Assembly: GCF_014836775.1 (NCBI RefSeq)
Contig: NZ_JACSQD010000003.1
Location: forward strand, 162,004-226,003
Length of the DNA stretch: 64,000 nt
Source: Arthrobacter gallicola
GTDB taxonomy: Bacteria; Actinomycetota; Actinomycetes; Actinomycetales; Micrococcaceae
Direction of reading: 5' to 3'
Shown: one piece after another, positions 1-9,784 of the stretch
How the letters are laid out: each line of letters starts with the position of its first letter
Numbering within the stretch: position 1 is the stretch's first letter
The notes under the pieces: generated by a model
Databases searched by the model: none
What the model was told of the DNA's origin: nothing
Seen by the model: only the letters and a program-made list of their open reading frames with translations
Translations under genes and position numbers: made by a program

Positions 1-1529
1 ACCGCAGCGTGCTGGCTGTGATTTTCGGCACCATCTTTGCCTCGTCCCTGGTGTTCTCAATCTGGGAAACCACCACCAATCAGGCCTACGCGTACTTCGA
101 TACGCGGACCCGGCTCTGGGAATTCGCGCTGGGCTCGCTGCTGGCACTCGCCCTGCCCTACCTGCACCTGGGCCGCCGCCTGCGGATCGTCCTGGGCTGG
201 GTGGGCGTGGCAGCGATGCTCAGCTGCGGAATCATCCTGCAGGTCCAGCAGCAGTTCCCCGGGTATCTGGCCCTGTGGCCCACCCTGGCCGCCGCCATGA
301 TTATCACCGCAGGAGACACCGGCAGCCGCGGCGGTGCCGACCGCTGGCTGAAGGCCAAACCGCTGGTGAAGCTGGGGGACAACTCCTACGCGCTCTACCT
401 GTGGCACTGGCCAATCCTGGTGTTCTGGCTGGTCGCCTCCGGACAGGAGAACGCCGGGATTATCGACGGCACAGTCGTCATCGCCGTGTCGCTGGTACTG
501 GCGGTCCTGACCACCAAGCTGGTGGAAGGTCCGCTGCGCGGCTGGTCCTGGCCCGAAGCGGCCTCCTGGCGCTCCGCCGTCGTGCTTGCCGCTTCTTTTG
601 CCGTGGTTGCGGCACCGCTGGCGGGCTGGCAGGCCAAGGTCACCGCGGATGCCGAAGCCGTCCGGCTGCAGAGCATCGCGGACAACCCCGGCGCCCTGGC
701 GCTGGACCCGGCCTTCGAATTCGCTGCCTCGACCAGCGCCCTGGTGAAGCCCTCGCCGGCTGACATGGACCAGGAGTGGGCGCAGCTTGATGAGTCCTGC
801 GGTGCGGACTACGCGCCTGCCGGCGATTCCGTCCTCGCGGATTCCTGCAAGGAGATCGGCACAGCGGAAGGTGCCAAAAAGACCATTGTGGTGCTGGGCG
901 ATTCCCATGCCATGCAGTGGTCGGCAGCCCTGCGGCCCATCGCCCTGGCCAACGACTGGCACGTGATCACGGTCCTGAAAATGGGCTGCCGCTACGGTGG
1001 CGAGGACCCGGAGCGGTCCCCGGGATGCAACGAGTTCAACCAGGCAGCCGGGGAATACGTGCTGGAAAAAATGCCCGACGCGGTATTTACGGTGGCATCG
1101 GTCTCCAAGGAATCCCAGCCCGATGAGACGCTGGCCGGAGGATACGACGACGGCGTGCGAGGCTTCGCGGAAGCGGGGATCACCGTGCTGGCCATGCGGG
1201 ATAACCCGCGGTTTGAATTCGACATGTTCAAGTGCCTGGAAGCGAGCGGCTTCGCCACTGACGCCTGCCAGGTGCCGCGGAATGAGCTCCTGGCCGAGGT
1301 CTCCCCGCTGGACGGGCTGGAGGAACGCATTCCCGGTGTGCAGGTCCTGGACATGACGGACCAGCTCTGTATTGACGGCACCTGCCCCGGCATCATCGGC
1401 AACGTGATCGTCTACAAGGATCATGACCACCTCAACCGCACCTACATGGAGACCACCTCCCATGTGCTGGCGGAACGGATCCTCGAAGCCACCGGCTGGG
1501 AAGGAACCACGGTCCCGGAGTCTGCCTAG
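1..1529 (+). CDS. Acyltransferase-3 family membrane protein with C-terminal SGNH domain (5' end cut by window)
   Basis: Probable O-acyltransferase of the OafA/YrhL type, which moves acyl groups onto cell-envelope polysaccharide. The frame is open to the window edge and the 508 visible residues begin inside the membrane domain, so the N-terminus is missing; full-length relatives have roughly 650-700 residues. About six hydrophobic segments fill the first ~215 residues. An extracytoplasmic SGNH/GDSL-like domain follows, with block I GDSH near 897-908 and a DHDHL catalytic-block motif near 1420-1434. It ends 136 nt before guaB and is probably transcribed separately. The acyl acceptor cannot be read from the sequence. 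Confidence 0.85.
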   Translation, partial: RSVLAVIFGTIFASSLVFSIWETTTNQAYAYFDTRTRLWEFALGSLLALALPYLHLGRRLRIVLGWVGVAAMLSCGIILQVQQQFPGYLALWPTLAAAMIITAGDTGSRGGADRWLKAKPLVKLGDNSYALYLWHWPILVFWLVASGQENAGIIDGTVVIAVSLVLAVLTTKLVEGPLRGWSWPEAASWRSAVVLAASFAVVAAPLAGWQAKVTADAEAVRLQSIADNPGALALDPAFEFAASTSALVKPSPADMDQEWAQLDESCGADYAPAGDSVLADSCKEIGTAEGAKKTIVVLGDSHAMQWSAALRPIALANDWHVITVLKMGCRYGGEDPERSPGCNEFNQAAGEYVLEKMPDAVFTVASVSKESQPDETLAGGYDDGVRGFAEAGITVLAMRDNPRFEFDMFKCLEASGFATDACQVPRNELLAEVSPLDGLEERIPGVQVLDMTDQLCIDGTCPGIIGNVIVYKDHDHLNRTYMETTSHVLAERILEATGWEGTTVPESA

Positions 1530-1590
1530 CCGCCTCTGGGCAAGGCAGCCGCGGGAATAGGGCACCCCGCTGGTTTCGTTCTACGATTGA

Positions 1591-3183
<1,593 letters not shown>

Positions 3184-3200
3184 GCACAGGCTCCATGACG

Positions 3201-3242
3201 ACGCGGGCACCGTTCCACCGGGACGGTGCCCGCGTCCTTTTT
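3201..3242 (+). terminator. Rho-independent terminator after guaB
   Basis: A 13-bp perfect stem (3201-3213 with 3223-3235) with a 9-nt loop is followed by a short T-run (3238-3242). It separates guaB from guaB3. Confidence 0.85.
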
Positions 3243-3251
3243 GGTCTGGGA

Positions 3252-3257
3252 TAACCT
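3252..3257 (+). promoter_or_regulatory. -10 box TAACCT, leaderless start of guaB3
   Basis: TAACCT ends 6 nt before GTG 3264, so transcription would start at or next to the start codon. No Shine-Dalgarno sequence is visible. Confidence 0.5.
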
Positions 3258-3263
3258 AGAGCA

Positions 3264-4403
3264 GTGACTAACGAGATTGAGATTGGCCGTGGCAAGCGTG
3301 GGCGCAGAGCCTACTCCCTGGATGATGTGGCGATTGTGCCCTCCCGGCGCACCCGTGATCCCCAGGATGTTTCGGTCAACTGGCAGATAGACGCCTACCA
3401 GTTCGAGATGCCGGTGATCGGCGCTCCCATGGACTCGGTGATGTCACCGGCCACCGCCATCGCCCTCGGCCGGCTTGGCGGACTCGGCGTCCTGAACCTC
3501 GAAGGTTTGTGGACCCGCTACGAGGATCCGCAGCCGGTCCTGGACGAAATCGCCGTGCTGAGCCAGGAGAACTTCAACCCGGCCGCCACCCGCCGGCTGC
3601 AGGAAATCTACGCCGCTCCCATCCGCGCCGAACTGATCACCTCCCGCCTGGCGGAAGTCCGCGAAGCCGGGGTCACCGTGGCAGGCTCGCTGACCCCGCA
3701 GCGCACCCAGGAGTTCTACAAGACCGTCCTGGCCGCAGGCGTGGACATCTTCGTGATCCGCGGCACCACCGTCTCCGCCGAGCACGTCTCCAAAAACGCT
3801 GAACCGCTGAACCTCAAGCAGTTCATCTACGAACTCGACGTCCCCGTTATTGTCGGCGGCGCTGCCGGCTACACCCCGGCCCTGCATCTGATGCGCACGG
3901 GTGCCGCCGGTGTCCTGGTCGGCTTTGGCGGAGGCGCGACGACGACAACCCGCCGCGCGCTGGGCATCCACGCCCCGATGGCGACCGCCATTTCCGACAT
4001 CGCCGAAGCCCGCCGGGACTACATGGACGAGTCCGGCGGCCGGTACGTGCACGTGATTGCCGACGGCGGCATGGGCACCAGCGGCGACATCATCAAGGCC
4101 ATCGCCATGGGTGCGGATGCCGTGATGCTCGGCTCCGCCCTGGCCCGCGCCGAAGAAGCCCCCGGCCGGGGCTGGCACTGGGGCCAGGAAGCCCACCATG
4201 GCGAACTGCCGCGCGGGGACAGGGTCCATCTGGACACCGTCGGCCCGCTGCAGGAAGTGCTGTGGGGGCCCTCGCACCATACCAACGGAACCTCGAATCT
4301 AATGGGAGCACTGCGGCGGGCAATGGCCACCACGGGCTACTCTGATCTCAAGGCTTTCCAGCGTATCGATGTACTGGTGTCGCCCTACTTGTACAACACC
4401 TGA
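3264..4403 (+). CDS. guaB3: GuaB3 family IMP dehydrogenase-related protein
   Basis: A 379-residue IMPDH/GMP-reductase-like TIM-barrel protein of the actinobacterial GuaB3 type. It lacks the two CBS domains of guaB. The N-terminal pattern (GKRGRRAYSLDDVAIVPSR) and the phosphate-binding region ADGGMGTSGDIIKAIAMGAD are conserved. Family members are annotated as IMPDH-related; some cyanobacterial and actinobacterial GuaB3 proteins have been described as GMP reductases, so the direction of catalysis here is open. GTG 3264 is favoured because a -10 box lies 6 nt upstream. It follows guaB, as in other actinobacteria. Confidence 0.92.
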   Translation: MTNEIEIGRGKRGRRAYSLDDVAIVPSRRTRDPQDVSVNWQIDAYQFEMPVIGAPMDSVMSPATAIALGRLGGLGVLNLEGLWTRYEDPQPVLDEIAVLSQENFNPAATRRLQEIYAAPIRAELITSRLAEVREAGVTVAGSLTPQRTQEFYKTVLAAGVDIFVIRGTTVSAEHVSKNAEPLNLKQFIYELDVPVIVGGAAGYTPALHLMRTGAAGVLVGFGGGATTTTRRALGIHAPMATAISDIAEARRDYMDESGGRYVHVIADGGMGTSGDIIKAIAMGADAVMLGSALARAEEAPGRGWHWGQEAHHGELPRGDRVHLDTVGPLQEVLWGPSHHTNGTSNLMGALRRAMATTGYSDLKAFQRIDVLVSPYLYNT

Positions 4404-4453
4404 GCACAACCTCCCCGGTACCCGGGGGCACGCTTCAGAGAGGAATCTTGACC

Positions 4454-6178
4454 ATGGCTACAGATGCACTAAGTCCGGAATACCGCGAAGCAGCCCTTGA
4501 GAAACTGCGTGCCACCGCCCAACCCGGCGGCGAGCTGGACATCCTGATTGTCGGCGGCGGCGTGGTGGGTGCCGGGGCGGCCCTGGATGCGGTGACCCGC
4601 GGCCTGAAGGTCGGCATGGTGGAAGCCCGGGACTGGGCCTCGGGTACCTCCTCCCGGTCGTCGAAGCTGATCCACGGCGGCCTGCGATACCTGGAAATGC
4701 TTGACTTCGCCCTGGTCCAGGAAGCCCTGAAGGAACGTGGACTGCTGATCCAGCGGATCGCCCCGCACCTGGTGCGCCCGGTGCCGTTCCTCTACCCCCT
4801 GACCAAACGGTTCATCGAGCGTCCCTACGTCGGCGCCGGGATTATTCTCTACGACACCATGGGACTGACCTCGGGCAATTCCCGCGGTGTACCCATGCAC
4901 AAGCACCTGTCCCGGCGTTCAACCCTCCGTGCGGCGCCCAGCCTCAAGGACGACGCCATGATCGGCTCGATCCGCTATTACGACGCACAGGTCGACGACG
5001 CCCGGTACGTCGCGAACATGGTGCGCACCGCGGCGCATTACGGGGCCGCCGCCGCGAACCGGGTCGCCGTCGTCGACTTCCTCCGGGAAGGCGAGCGGGT
5101 TGTGGGGGCCCGGGTCCGGGACCAGGAGAGCGGGGAAGAGTTCGACGTCTTCGCCCAGCAGGTGGTTAATGCCACCGGCGTCTGGACCGATGAAACCCAG
5201 GCCATGGTGACGGACCGCGGCCAGCTGAAGGTCCGGGCCTCGAAGGGCATTCACCTGGTGGTGCCGCGGGACCGGATCCAGTCCACCGTGGGCATGATTC
5301 TCCGCACCGAGAAGTCTGTTCTCTTCGTGATCCCGTGGGGGCGGCACTGGATTGTCGGCACCACGGACACCGACTGGAATCTGGACAAGGCGCATCCCGC
5401 CGCTACCTCTGCCGACATTGACTACCTCCTCGAACACGTCAACCGGGTCCTGAAGCGGCCCCTGACCCGCGAGGACGTCGAAGGCGTCTACGCCGGGCTG
5501 CGTCCGCTGCTGGCCGGGGAGAACGATTCCACGGCCAAGCTCTCGCGTGAACACGTCGTCGCGCACCCCGTGCCGGGGCTGGTGGTGGTGGCCGGCGGAA
5601 AGTGGACCACCTACCGCGTGATGGCCAAGGACGCCGTGGACGAGGCAGCACGCGCCCTGGACGAAAAGGTCCCGGAAAGCTGCACCCAGACCATTCCGCT
5701 GCTCGGCGCCGTCGGTTACAAGGCGGCCTGGAACAAACGGCACCGCACCGCGGAGGAATACGGTGTCCATGTGGTGCGGGTGGAGCACCTGCTCAACCGG
5801 TACGGCTCACTGGCCGGTGAGGTGCTCGATCTGATCGCGGCGGACCCGTCGCTGGGGGAGACACTGCCCGGGGCTGACGATTACCTCCGCGCTGAGGTTG
5901 TCTACGCCACCACCCATGAAGGCGCCCGCCACGTGGAGGACGTCCTGGCCCGCCGGACCCGGATTTCCATCGAGTCCTGGGACCGCGGCGTCTCAGCAGC
6001 CCCGGTTGTCGCCGAGCTGATGGCTCCGGTGCTGGGCTGGGATGAACAGCGGATCGAGAAGGAGGTCCGGCACTACCTGGCCCGGGTCGAAGCCGAGCGC
6101 CTGAGCCAGGAACAGCCGGACGATGTCTCCGCTGATGCTGCCCGGCTGGCGGTCCAGGACATCGCCCCTCCGCGCTGA
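4454..6178 (+). CDS. glpD: Aerobic glycerol-3-phosphate dehydrogenase
   Basis: A 574-residue FAD enzyme that oxidises sn-glycerol 3-phosphate to dihydroxyacetone phosphate and passes electrons to quinone at the membrane. The N-terminal dinucleotide fold is clear (ILIVGGGVVGAGAALDA), followed by the conserved SSRSSKLIHGGLRYLE region and a C-terminal DAO_C helical domain (about residue 420 on). ATG 4454 lies ~8 nt after AGAGAGGAA; an in-frame TTG at 4448 is too close to that site. The PTS EIIA gene starts 14 nt after the stop and is probably co-transcribed. Confidence 0.94.
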   Translation: MATDALSPEYREAALEKLRATAQPGGELDILIVGGGVVGAGAALDAVTRGLKVGMVEARDWASGTSSRSSKLIHGGLRYLEMLDFALVQEALKERGLLIQRIAPHLVRPVPFLYPLTKRFIERPYVGAGIILYDTMGLTSGNSRGVPMHKHLSRRSTLRAAPSLKDDAMIGSIRYYDAQVDDARYVANMVRTAAHYGAAAANRVAVVDFLREGERVVGARVRDQESGEEFDVFAQQVVNATGVWTDETQAMVTDRGQLKVRASKGIHLVVPRDRIQSTVGMILRTEKSVLFVIPWGRHWIVGTTDTDWNLDKAHPAATSADIDYLLEHVNRVLKRPLTREDVEGVYAGLRPLLAGENDSTAKLSREHVVAHPVPGLVVVAGGKWTTYRVMAKDAVDEAARALDEKVPESCTQTIPLLGAVGYKAAWNKRHRTAEEYGVHVVRVEHLLNRYGSLAGEVLDLIAADPSLGETLPGADDYLRAEVVYATTHEGARHVEDVLARRTRISIESWDRGVSAAPVVAELMAPVLGWDEQRIEKEVRHYLARVEAERLSQEQPDDVSADAARLAVQDIAPPR

Positions 6179-6192
6179 GTGGAGCCGTACGC

Positions 6193-6684
6193 ATGAGTGA
6201 TCTGAGCCTGAACCGGTATGACGCGGTCCTGACCGAACCCGAGATGGTCATCCTGGACCTGGAAGCCAAGGACCGGGACGACGCCGCCGCGCAGCTGGCC
6301 GAGCGGATGTACAAGCAGGGGCGCCTCACCGACCTCCCGGGTTTCCTGAAGGACGTCACAGCCAGGGAACACCAGATGGCCACCGGGCTTCCCGGCGGCA
6401 TCGGTCTGCCGCACGCCCGCAGCGAGTACGCGGTCAAAACCTCGATTGCCGTGGGCATCTGCAAGTACGGGCACCGGCTGGACTTCGGGGCATCGGACGG
6501 CCCGGCGAGTGTGGTGCTGCTTATTGCGACGCCGGCGGCCTCCTACTCCGAGCATCTTGAGGTTTTGGCCACGCTCGCCCGGTCGCTGTTTCGGCCCACT
6601 TTCCGGGAATCCCTGCGCCGGGCCCAGGACCCGGAAGTCATCGCGGAGCTGATCAATTCCTCGCTGGTGTTTTTTGACCACTGA
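6193..6684 (+). CDS. Lone PTS EIIA domain protein (fructose/mannitol/nitrogen type)
   Basis: A 163-residue single-domain EIIA of the PTS_EIIA_2 family. The phosphorylatable histidine is the one in GGIGLPHAR, near residue 76. No EIIB or EIIC domain is fused or nearby, so it may take phosphate from HPr for a regulatory role, as EIIA-Ntr proteins do, or serve a transporter encoded elsewhere. GGAG lies ~8 nt before the ATG. It sits 14 nt behind glpD, which suggests a link to glycerol or glycerol-3-phosphate use; this is inferred from position only. Confidence 0.85.
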   Translation: MSDLSLNRYDAVLTEPEMVILDLEAKDRDDAAAQLAERMYKQGRLTDLPGFLKDVTAREHQMATGLPGGIGLPHARSEYAVKTSIAVGICKYGHRLDFGASDGPASVVLLIATPAASYSEHLEVLATLARSLFRPTFRESLRRAQDPEVIAELINSSLVFFDH

Positions 6685-6727
6685 GGGCCAGGCGGCCGGG
6701 CATTGGGTTTTCTACACGGGTACGAAG

Positions 6728-6733
6728 TACCGT
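6728..6733 (+). promoter_or_regulatory. -10 box TACCGT, leaderless start of the SURF1-like gene
   Basis: TACCGT ends 6 nt before GTG 6740, with no Shine-Dalgarno sequence between them. Confidence 0.4.
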
Positions 6734-6739
6734 TAAGCC

Positions 6740-7552
6740 GTGCTTAAGACTGCCCTGCAACCACGCTGGATCGCCGGACTGATCCTTGCCCTGGTCATTT
6801 CCACCGTCTTTGTGCTCCTGAGTGAGTGGCAGTTTTCCTCCGCCGAGAATGAGGGTGCACCGCCGGCAGCGACCACGGAAGAGGTCCGCCCGCTCACGGA
6901 GGTCTACACACCCGGGGTGCCGCTGTACGCCACTCAGGCCGACCAAATGGTCAGCTTTACCGGTTCCTTCGAGCCCGGGGATCAGGTTCTGATCCCGAAC
7001 CGTCTCCAGGACGGTGAGGAGGGCTACTGGGTGGTTACGGCCTTCGCCGTCGACGGCGCACCCGGGGATGAAGCGATACCCGTGGTCCGCGGGTGGACCC
7101 GCGACCCGTCGAACGCAGGAACGGCGCCGGAAGGCGACGTCGAAATCACCGGCCGGCTCCTGCCTTCCGAGGCGCCGGTTGCCGGTGCGCAGCCCGAGGG
7201 GACGGTGGCTGCTCTCTCCAGTGCCGAACTTGCCAACATCTGGGATGTGCCCCTCTACTCCGCCTTCGTCACGGCACATGAGACGGTCCCGGCGGACCAG
7301 CAGAGCACGGCCAGTGAACTTGAGCGCGTGATTACGGGGCCGCAGCCGCAGGAAAAAACCATCAACTGGCTCAACATCTTCTACGCGGTGGAGTGGTTCG
7401 TTTTCGCCGGATTCGCAGTGTTCCTCTGGTGGCGCCTGCTTGCTGATTCGTATCAGCGAAGCCTCGAAGAAGATGACGACTATGACGACGAGTACGACGA
7501 CGGCCCCGGCGGGGAACCGCACGGACCAACTACCAGTGAGGTAAAGAAGTGA
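6740..7552 (+). CDS. SURF1-like cytochrome oxidase biogenesis protein
   Basis: A 270-residue membrane protein with the SURF1 layout: an N-terminal TM helix (residues ~8-28), an extracytoplasmic domain containing VSFTGSFEPGDQVLIPNR and VVRGWTRD, and a second TM helix (~212-232). SURF1 proteins assist assembly of haem-copper oxidases. The tail is very acidic (runs of D and E after residue 240) and probably cytoplasmic. The DUF3817 gene overlaps it by 4 nt, so the two are translationally coupled. Similarity is judged from motifs only. Confidence 0.8.
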   Translation: MLKTALQPRWIAGLILALVISTVFVLLSEWQFSSAENEGAPPAATTEEVRPLTEVYTPGVPLYATQADQMVSFTGSFEPGDQVLIPNRLQDGEEGYWVVTAFAVDGAPGDEAIPVVRGWTRDPSNAGTAPEGDVEITGRLLPSEAPVAGAQPEGTVAALSSAELANIWDVPLYSAFVTAHETVPADQQSTASELERVITGPQPQEKTINWLNIFYAVEWFVFAGFAVFLWWRLLADSYQRSLEEDDDYDDEYDDGPGGEPHGPTTSEVKK

Positions 7553-7971
7553 GCGATCCCGCAGTCACCAAGAAGCCGCGGCCCCGGAAAAAGAAGCGCC
7601 GGTTCGGCGGAACCCACGCGCAGATCCGTTCCGCGCTGGCCTTCTACAAGGTCTCCTCCTGGGTAACCGGCATCTTCCTGCTGCTGCTCGTGGCCGAAAT
7701 GGTCATGAAATACATGCTGGACATTCCGCCGGTGATGCTCGGCGGGCTGAACCTCTACACCGCGGTCCTGATTGCCCACGGCTGGCTGTACGTGGTGTAT
7801 CTGTTCGCAGACTTCAGGATCTGGCAGATGATGCGCTGGCCTTTCACAAAATTCATTGTGATTGCCCTTGGCGGCGTTGTGCCGTTCCTCTCCTTCATCG
7901 TGGAGAGCAGGACCCACAAGCAGGTGCTTGCGGAGCTCGCAGCGCATCCTGAAGCGGCAAAGCGCTACTAG
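7549..7971 (+). CDS. DUF3817 family membrane protein
   Basis: A 140-residue protein with a lysine/arginine-rich N-terminus ([11 protein letters not shown]) followed by three or four hydrophobic segments, matching the DUF3817 family of small actinobacterial membrane proteins. The conserved core includes [17 protein letters not shown], a glycine/histidine segment [12 protein letters not shown], and MMRWP. Function is unknown. Its start overlaps the SURF1-like stop by 4 nt. guaA follows with its own promoter, an arrangement I recall from other actinobacteria. Confidence 0.85.
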   Translation: MSDPAVTKKPRPRKKKRRFGGTHAQIRSALAFYKVSSWVTGIFLLLLVAEMVMKYMLDIPPVMLGGLNLYTAVLIAHGWLYVVYLFADFRIWQMMRWPFTKFIVIALGGVVPFLSFIVESRTHKQVLAELAAHPEAAKRY

Positions 7972-8043
7972 GCAAGGGAGGCACCGGCTGCGCACAGTCC
8001 AGCCGGTGCCGTCTGCGATGTGCGGTGGCGGCACTGAGGCGAC

Positions 8044-8049
8044 TATCCT
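8044..8049 (+). promoter_or_regulatory. -10 box TATCCT, leaderless start of guaA
   Basis: TATCCT ends 7 nt before GTG 8057. This supports GTG 8057 over the longer frame reaching upstream to 7862. Confidence 0.55.
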
Positions 8050-8056
8050 TGAAACC

Positions 8057-9646
8057 GTGACTAATCCCGCAACTGCTCCCATAGAAGAGCGCCCCGTCCT
8101 GGTTGTGGACTACGGTGCCCAGTACGCCCAGCTGATTGCCCGGCGCGTGCGCGAAGCCGATGTCTACTCCGAGGTCGTGCCGCACACCTACAGCACCGAA
8201 GCGCTGCTGGCCAAGAACCCGGCAGCCATCATTCTCTCCGGCGGACCCTCCAGCGTGTACGCCGAAGGCGCACCGCGGGTTGATCCCGCACTCTTCGAAG
8301 CCGGCGTACCGGTTCTGGGGATTTGCTATGGCTTCCAGGCCATGGCCGCCGCCATGGGCGGCAAGGTCGCCGAGACCGGTATGCGCGAATACGGTTCCAC
8401 GGACGCCAAGACCATCAACGGTGCCCGGTCCATCCTTGAAGGCACCCCGGAGCACCAGAACACCTGGATGAGCCACGGTGACAGCGTCCAGGAAGCCCCG
8501 GAGGGCTTCGACGTGCTGGCGAGCACCGCCGGAGCACCGGTTGCTGCTTTCGCCAACGAGGAGAAGCGGCTCTACGGCGTGCAGTGGCACCCCGAGGTCA
8601 AGCACTCCGCCCACGGCCAGCAGGTCCTGGAAAACTTCCTTTTCAAGGGTGCCCGGCTGGACCGCAGCTGGACCACCGGCAACATTGTCGAAGAGCAGGT
8701 CGAACGGATCCGCGAACAGATCGGCTCCTCGCGGGTTATCTGCGGCCTCTCCGGAGGCGTCGACTCCGCTGTGGCAGCAGCACTGGTTCAGCGCGCCGTG
8801 GGCGATCAGCTGACCTGTGTGTTCGTGGACCACGGGCTGCTCCGCGAGGGCGAAGCCGAACAGGTGGAACGGGACTTCGTCGCGGCCACCGGCGTCAACC
8901 TCTACGTCGCCAATGAGCAGGAGCGTTTCCTGAACGCCCTGGCCGGTGTCACCGACCCCGAAACCAAGCGCAAGATCATCGGCCGCGAGTTCATCCGTGC
9001 CTTCGAAGAAGCCGAGCGCGCCATCATGGCCGAGGCCAAGGCCGCCGGCGAACCGATCCGCTTCCTGGTCCAGGGCACCCTGTACCCCGACGTAGTCGAA
9101 TCCGGCGGCGGCGAAGGCGCGGCGAACATCAAGAGCCACCACAACGTGGGCGGACTGCCGGAAGACATGCAGTTTGAGCTGGTCGAGCCGCTGCGCCTGC
9201 TGTTCAAGGATGAGGTCCGTGCCGTGGGCCGCGAACTCGGCCTGCCGGCCGAAATCGTTGGCCGCCAGCCGTTCCCCGGCCCCGGTCTGGGCATCCGCAT
9301 CATCGGCGAGGTCAACCAGGAACGCCTGGATCTGCTGCGCCGTGCAGACGCCATCGCCCGCGCCGAGCTCACCGCAGCCGGCCTGGACGACGAGGTCTGG
9401 CAGATGCCGGTAGTGCTGCTGGCTGATGTCCGCAGCGTGGGTGTGCAGGGCGACGGCCGTACCTACGGCCACCCCATCGTCCTGCGCCCGGTGTCCAGTG
9501 AAGACGCGATGACGGCGGACTGGTCGCGGCTGCCGTACGACCTGCTGGCCCGGATTTCGAACCGGATTACCAACGAAGTCGACGGCGTTAACCGAGTGGT
9601 GCTCGACGTGACGAGCAAGCCGCCGGGAACCATCGAGTGGGAGTAG
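8057..9646 (+). CDS. guaA: GMP synthase (glutamine-hydrolysing)
   Basis: Converts XMP, ATP and glutamine to GMP; cytoplasmic. The 529 residues hold an N-terminal class I glutamine amidotransferase domain (nucleophile in [11 protein letters not shown], histidine/glutamate in QWHPEV), an ATP-pyrophosphatase domain with the P-loop [14 protein letters not shown], and a C-terminal dimerisation domain ending [11 protein letters not shown] 8057 gives the family's usual N-terminus ([20 protein letters not shown]). A 16-bp hairpin follows the stop. It completes the guanine branch begun by guaB. Confidence 0.97.
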   Translation: MTNPATAPIEERPVLVVDYGAQYAQLIARRVREADVYSEVVPHTYSTEALLAKNPAAIILSGGPSSVYAEGAPRVDPALFEAGVPVLGICYGFQAMAAAMGGKVAETGMREYGSTDAKTINGARSILEGTPEHQNTWMSHGDSVQEAPEGFDVLASTAGAPVAAFANEEKRLYGVQWHPEVKHSAHGQQVLENFLFKGARLDRSWTTGNIVEEQVERIREQIGSSRVICGLSGGVDSAVAAALVQRAVGDQLTCVFVDHGLLREGEAEQVERDFVAATGVNLYVANEQERFLNALAGVTDPETKRKIIGREFIRAFEEAERAIMAEAKAAGEPIRFLVQGTLYPDVVESGGGEGAANIKSHHNVGGLPEDMQFELVEPLRLLFKDEVRAVGRELGLPAEIVGRQPFPGPGLGIRIIGEVNQERLDLLRRADAIARAELTAAGLDDEVWQMPVVLLADVRSVGVQGDGRTYGHPIVLRPVSSEDAMTADWSRLPYDLLARISNRITNEVDGVNRVVLDVTSKPPGTIEWE

Positions 9647-9653
9647 CATCATA

Positions 9654-9690
9654 AACGCGGGGGACGGCTGAACAAGCCGTCCCCCGCGTT
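9654..9690 (+). terminator. Strong hairpin terminator after guaA
   Basis: A 16-bp perfect stem (9654-9669 with 9675-9690) with a 5-nt loop GAACA. There is no T-run, as is common in high-GC actinobacteria. Confidence 0.75.
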
Positions 9691-9784
9691 GCTATCCGGA
9701 GCTATCGCCGTCAGAGGAGATAGCTTGGAAGGTATGCCAGTTTGGTCGAGAACGTCGCGCGGAAGTGCAGGAAAGAGGGCACCA

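Noticed and set aside
7862..8056. N-terminal extension of guaA
   Set aside because: It overlaps the DUF3817 gene in another frame and has no family similarity; GTG 8057 gives the canonical start.
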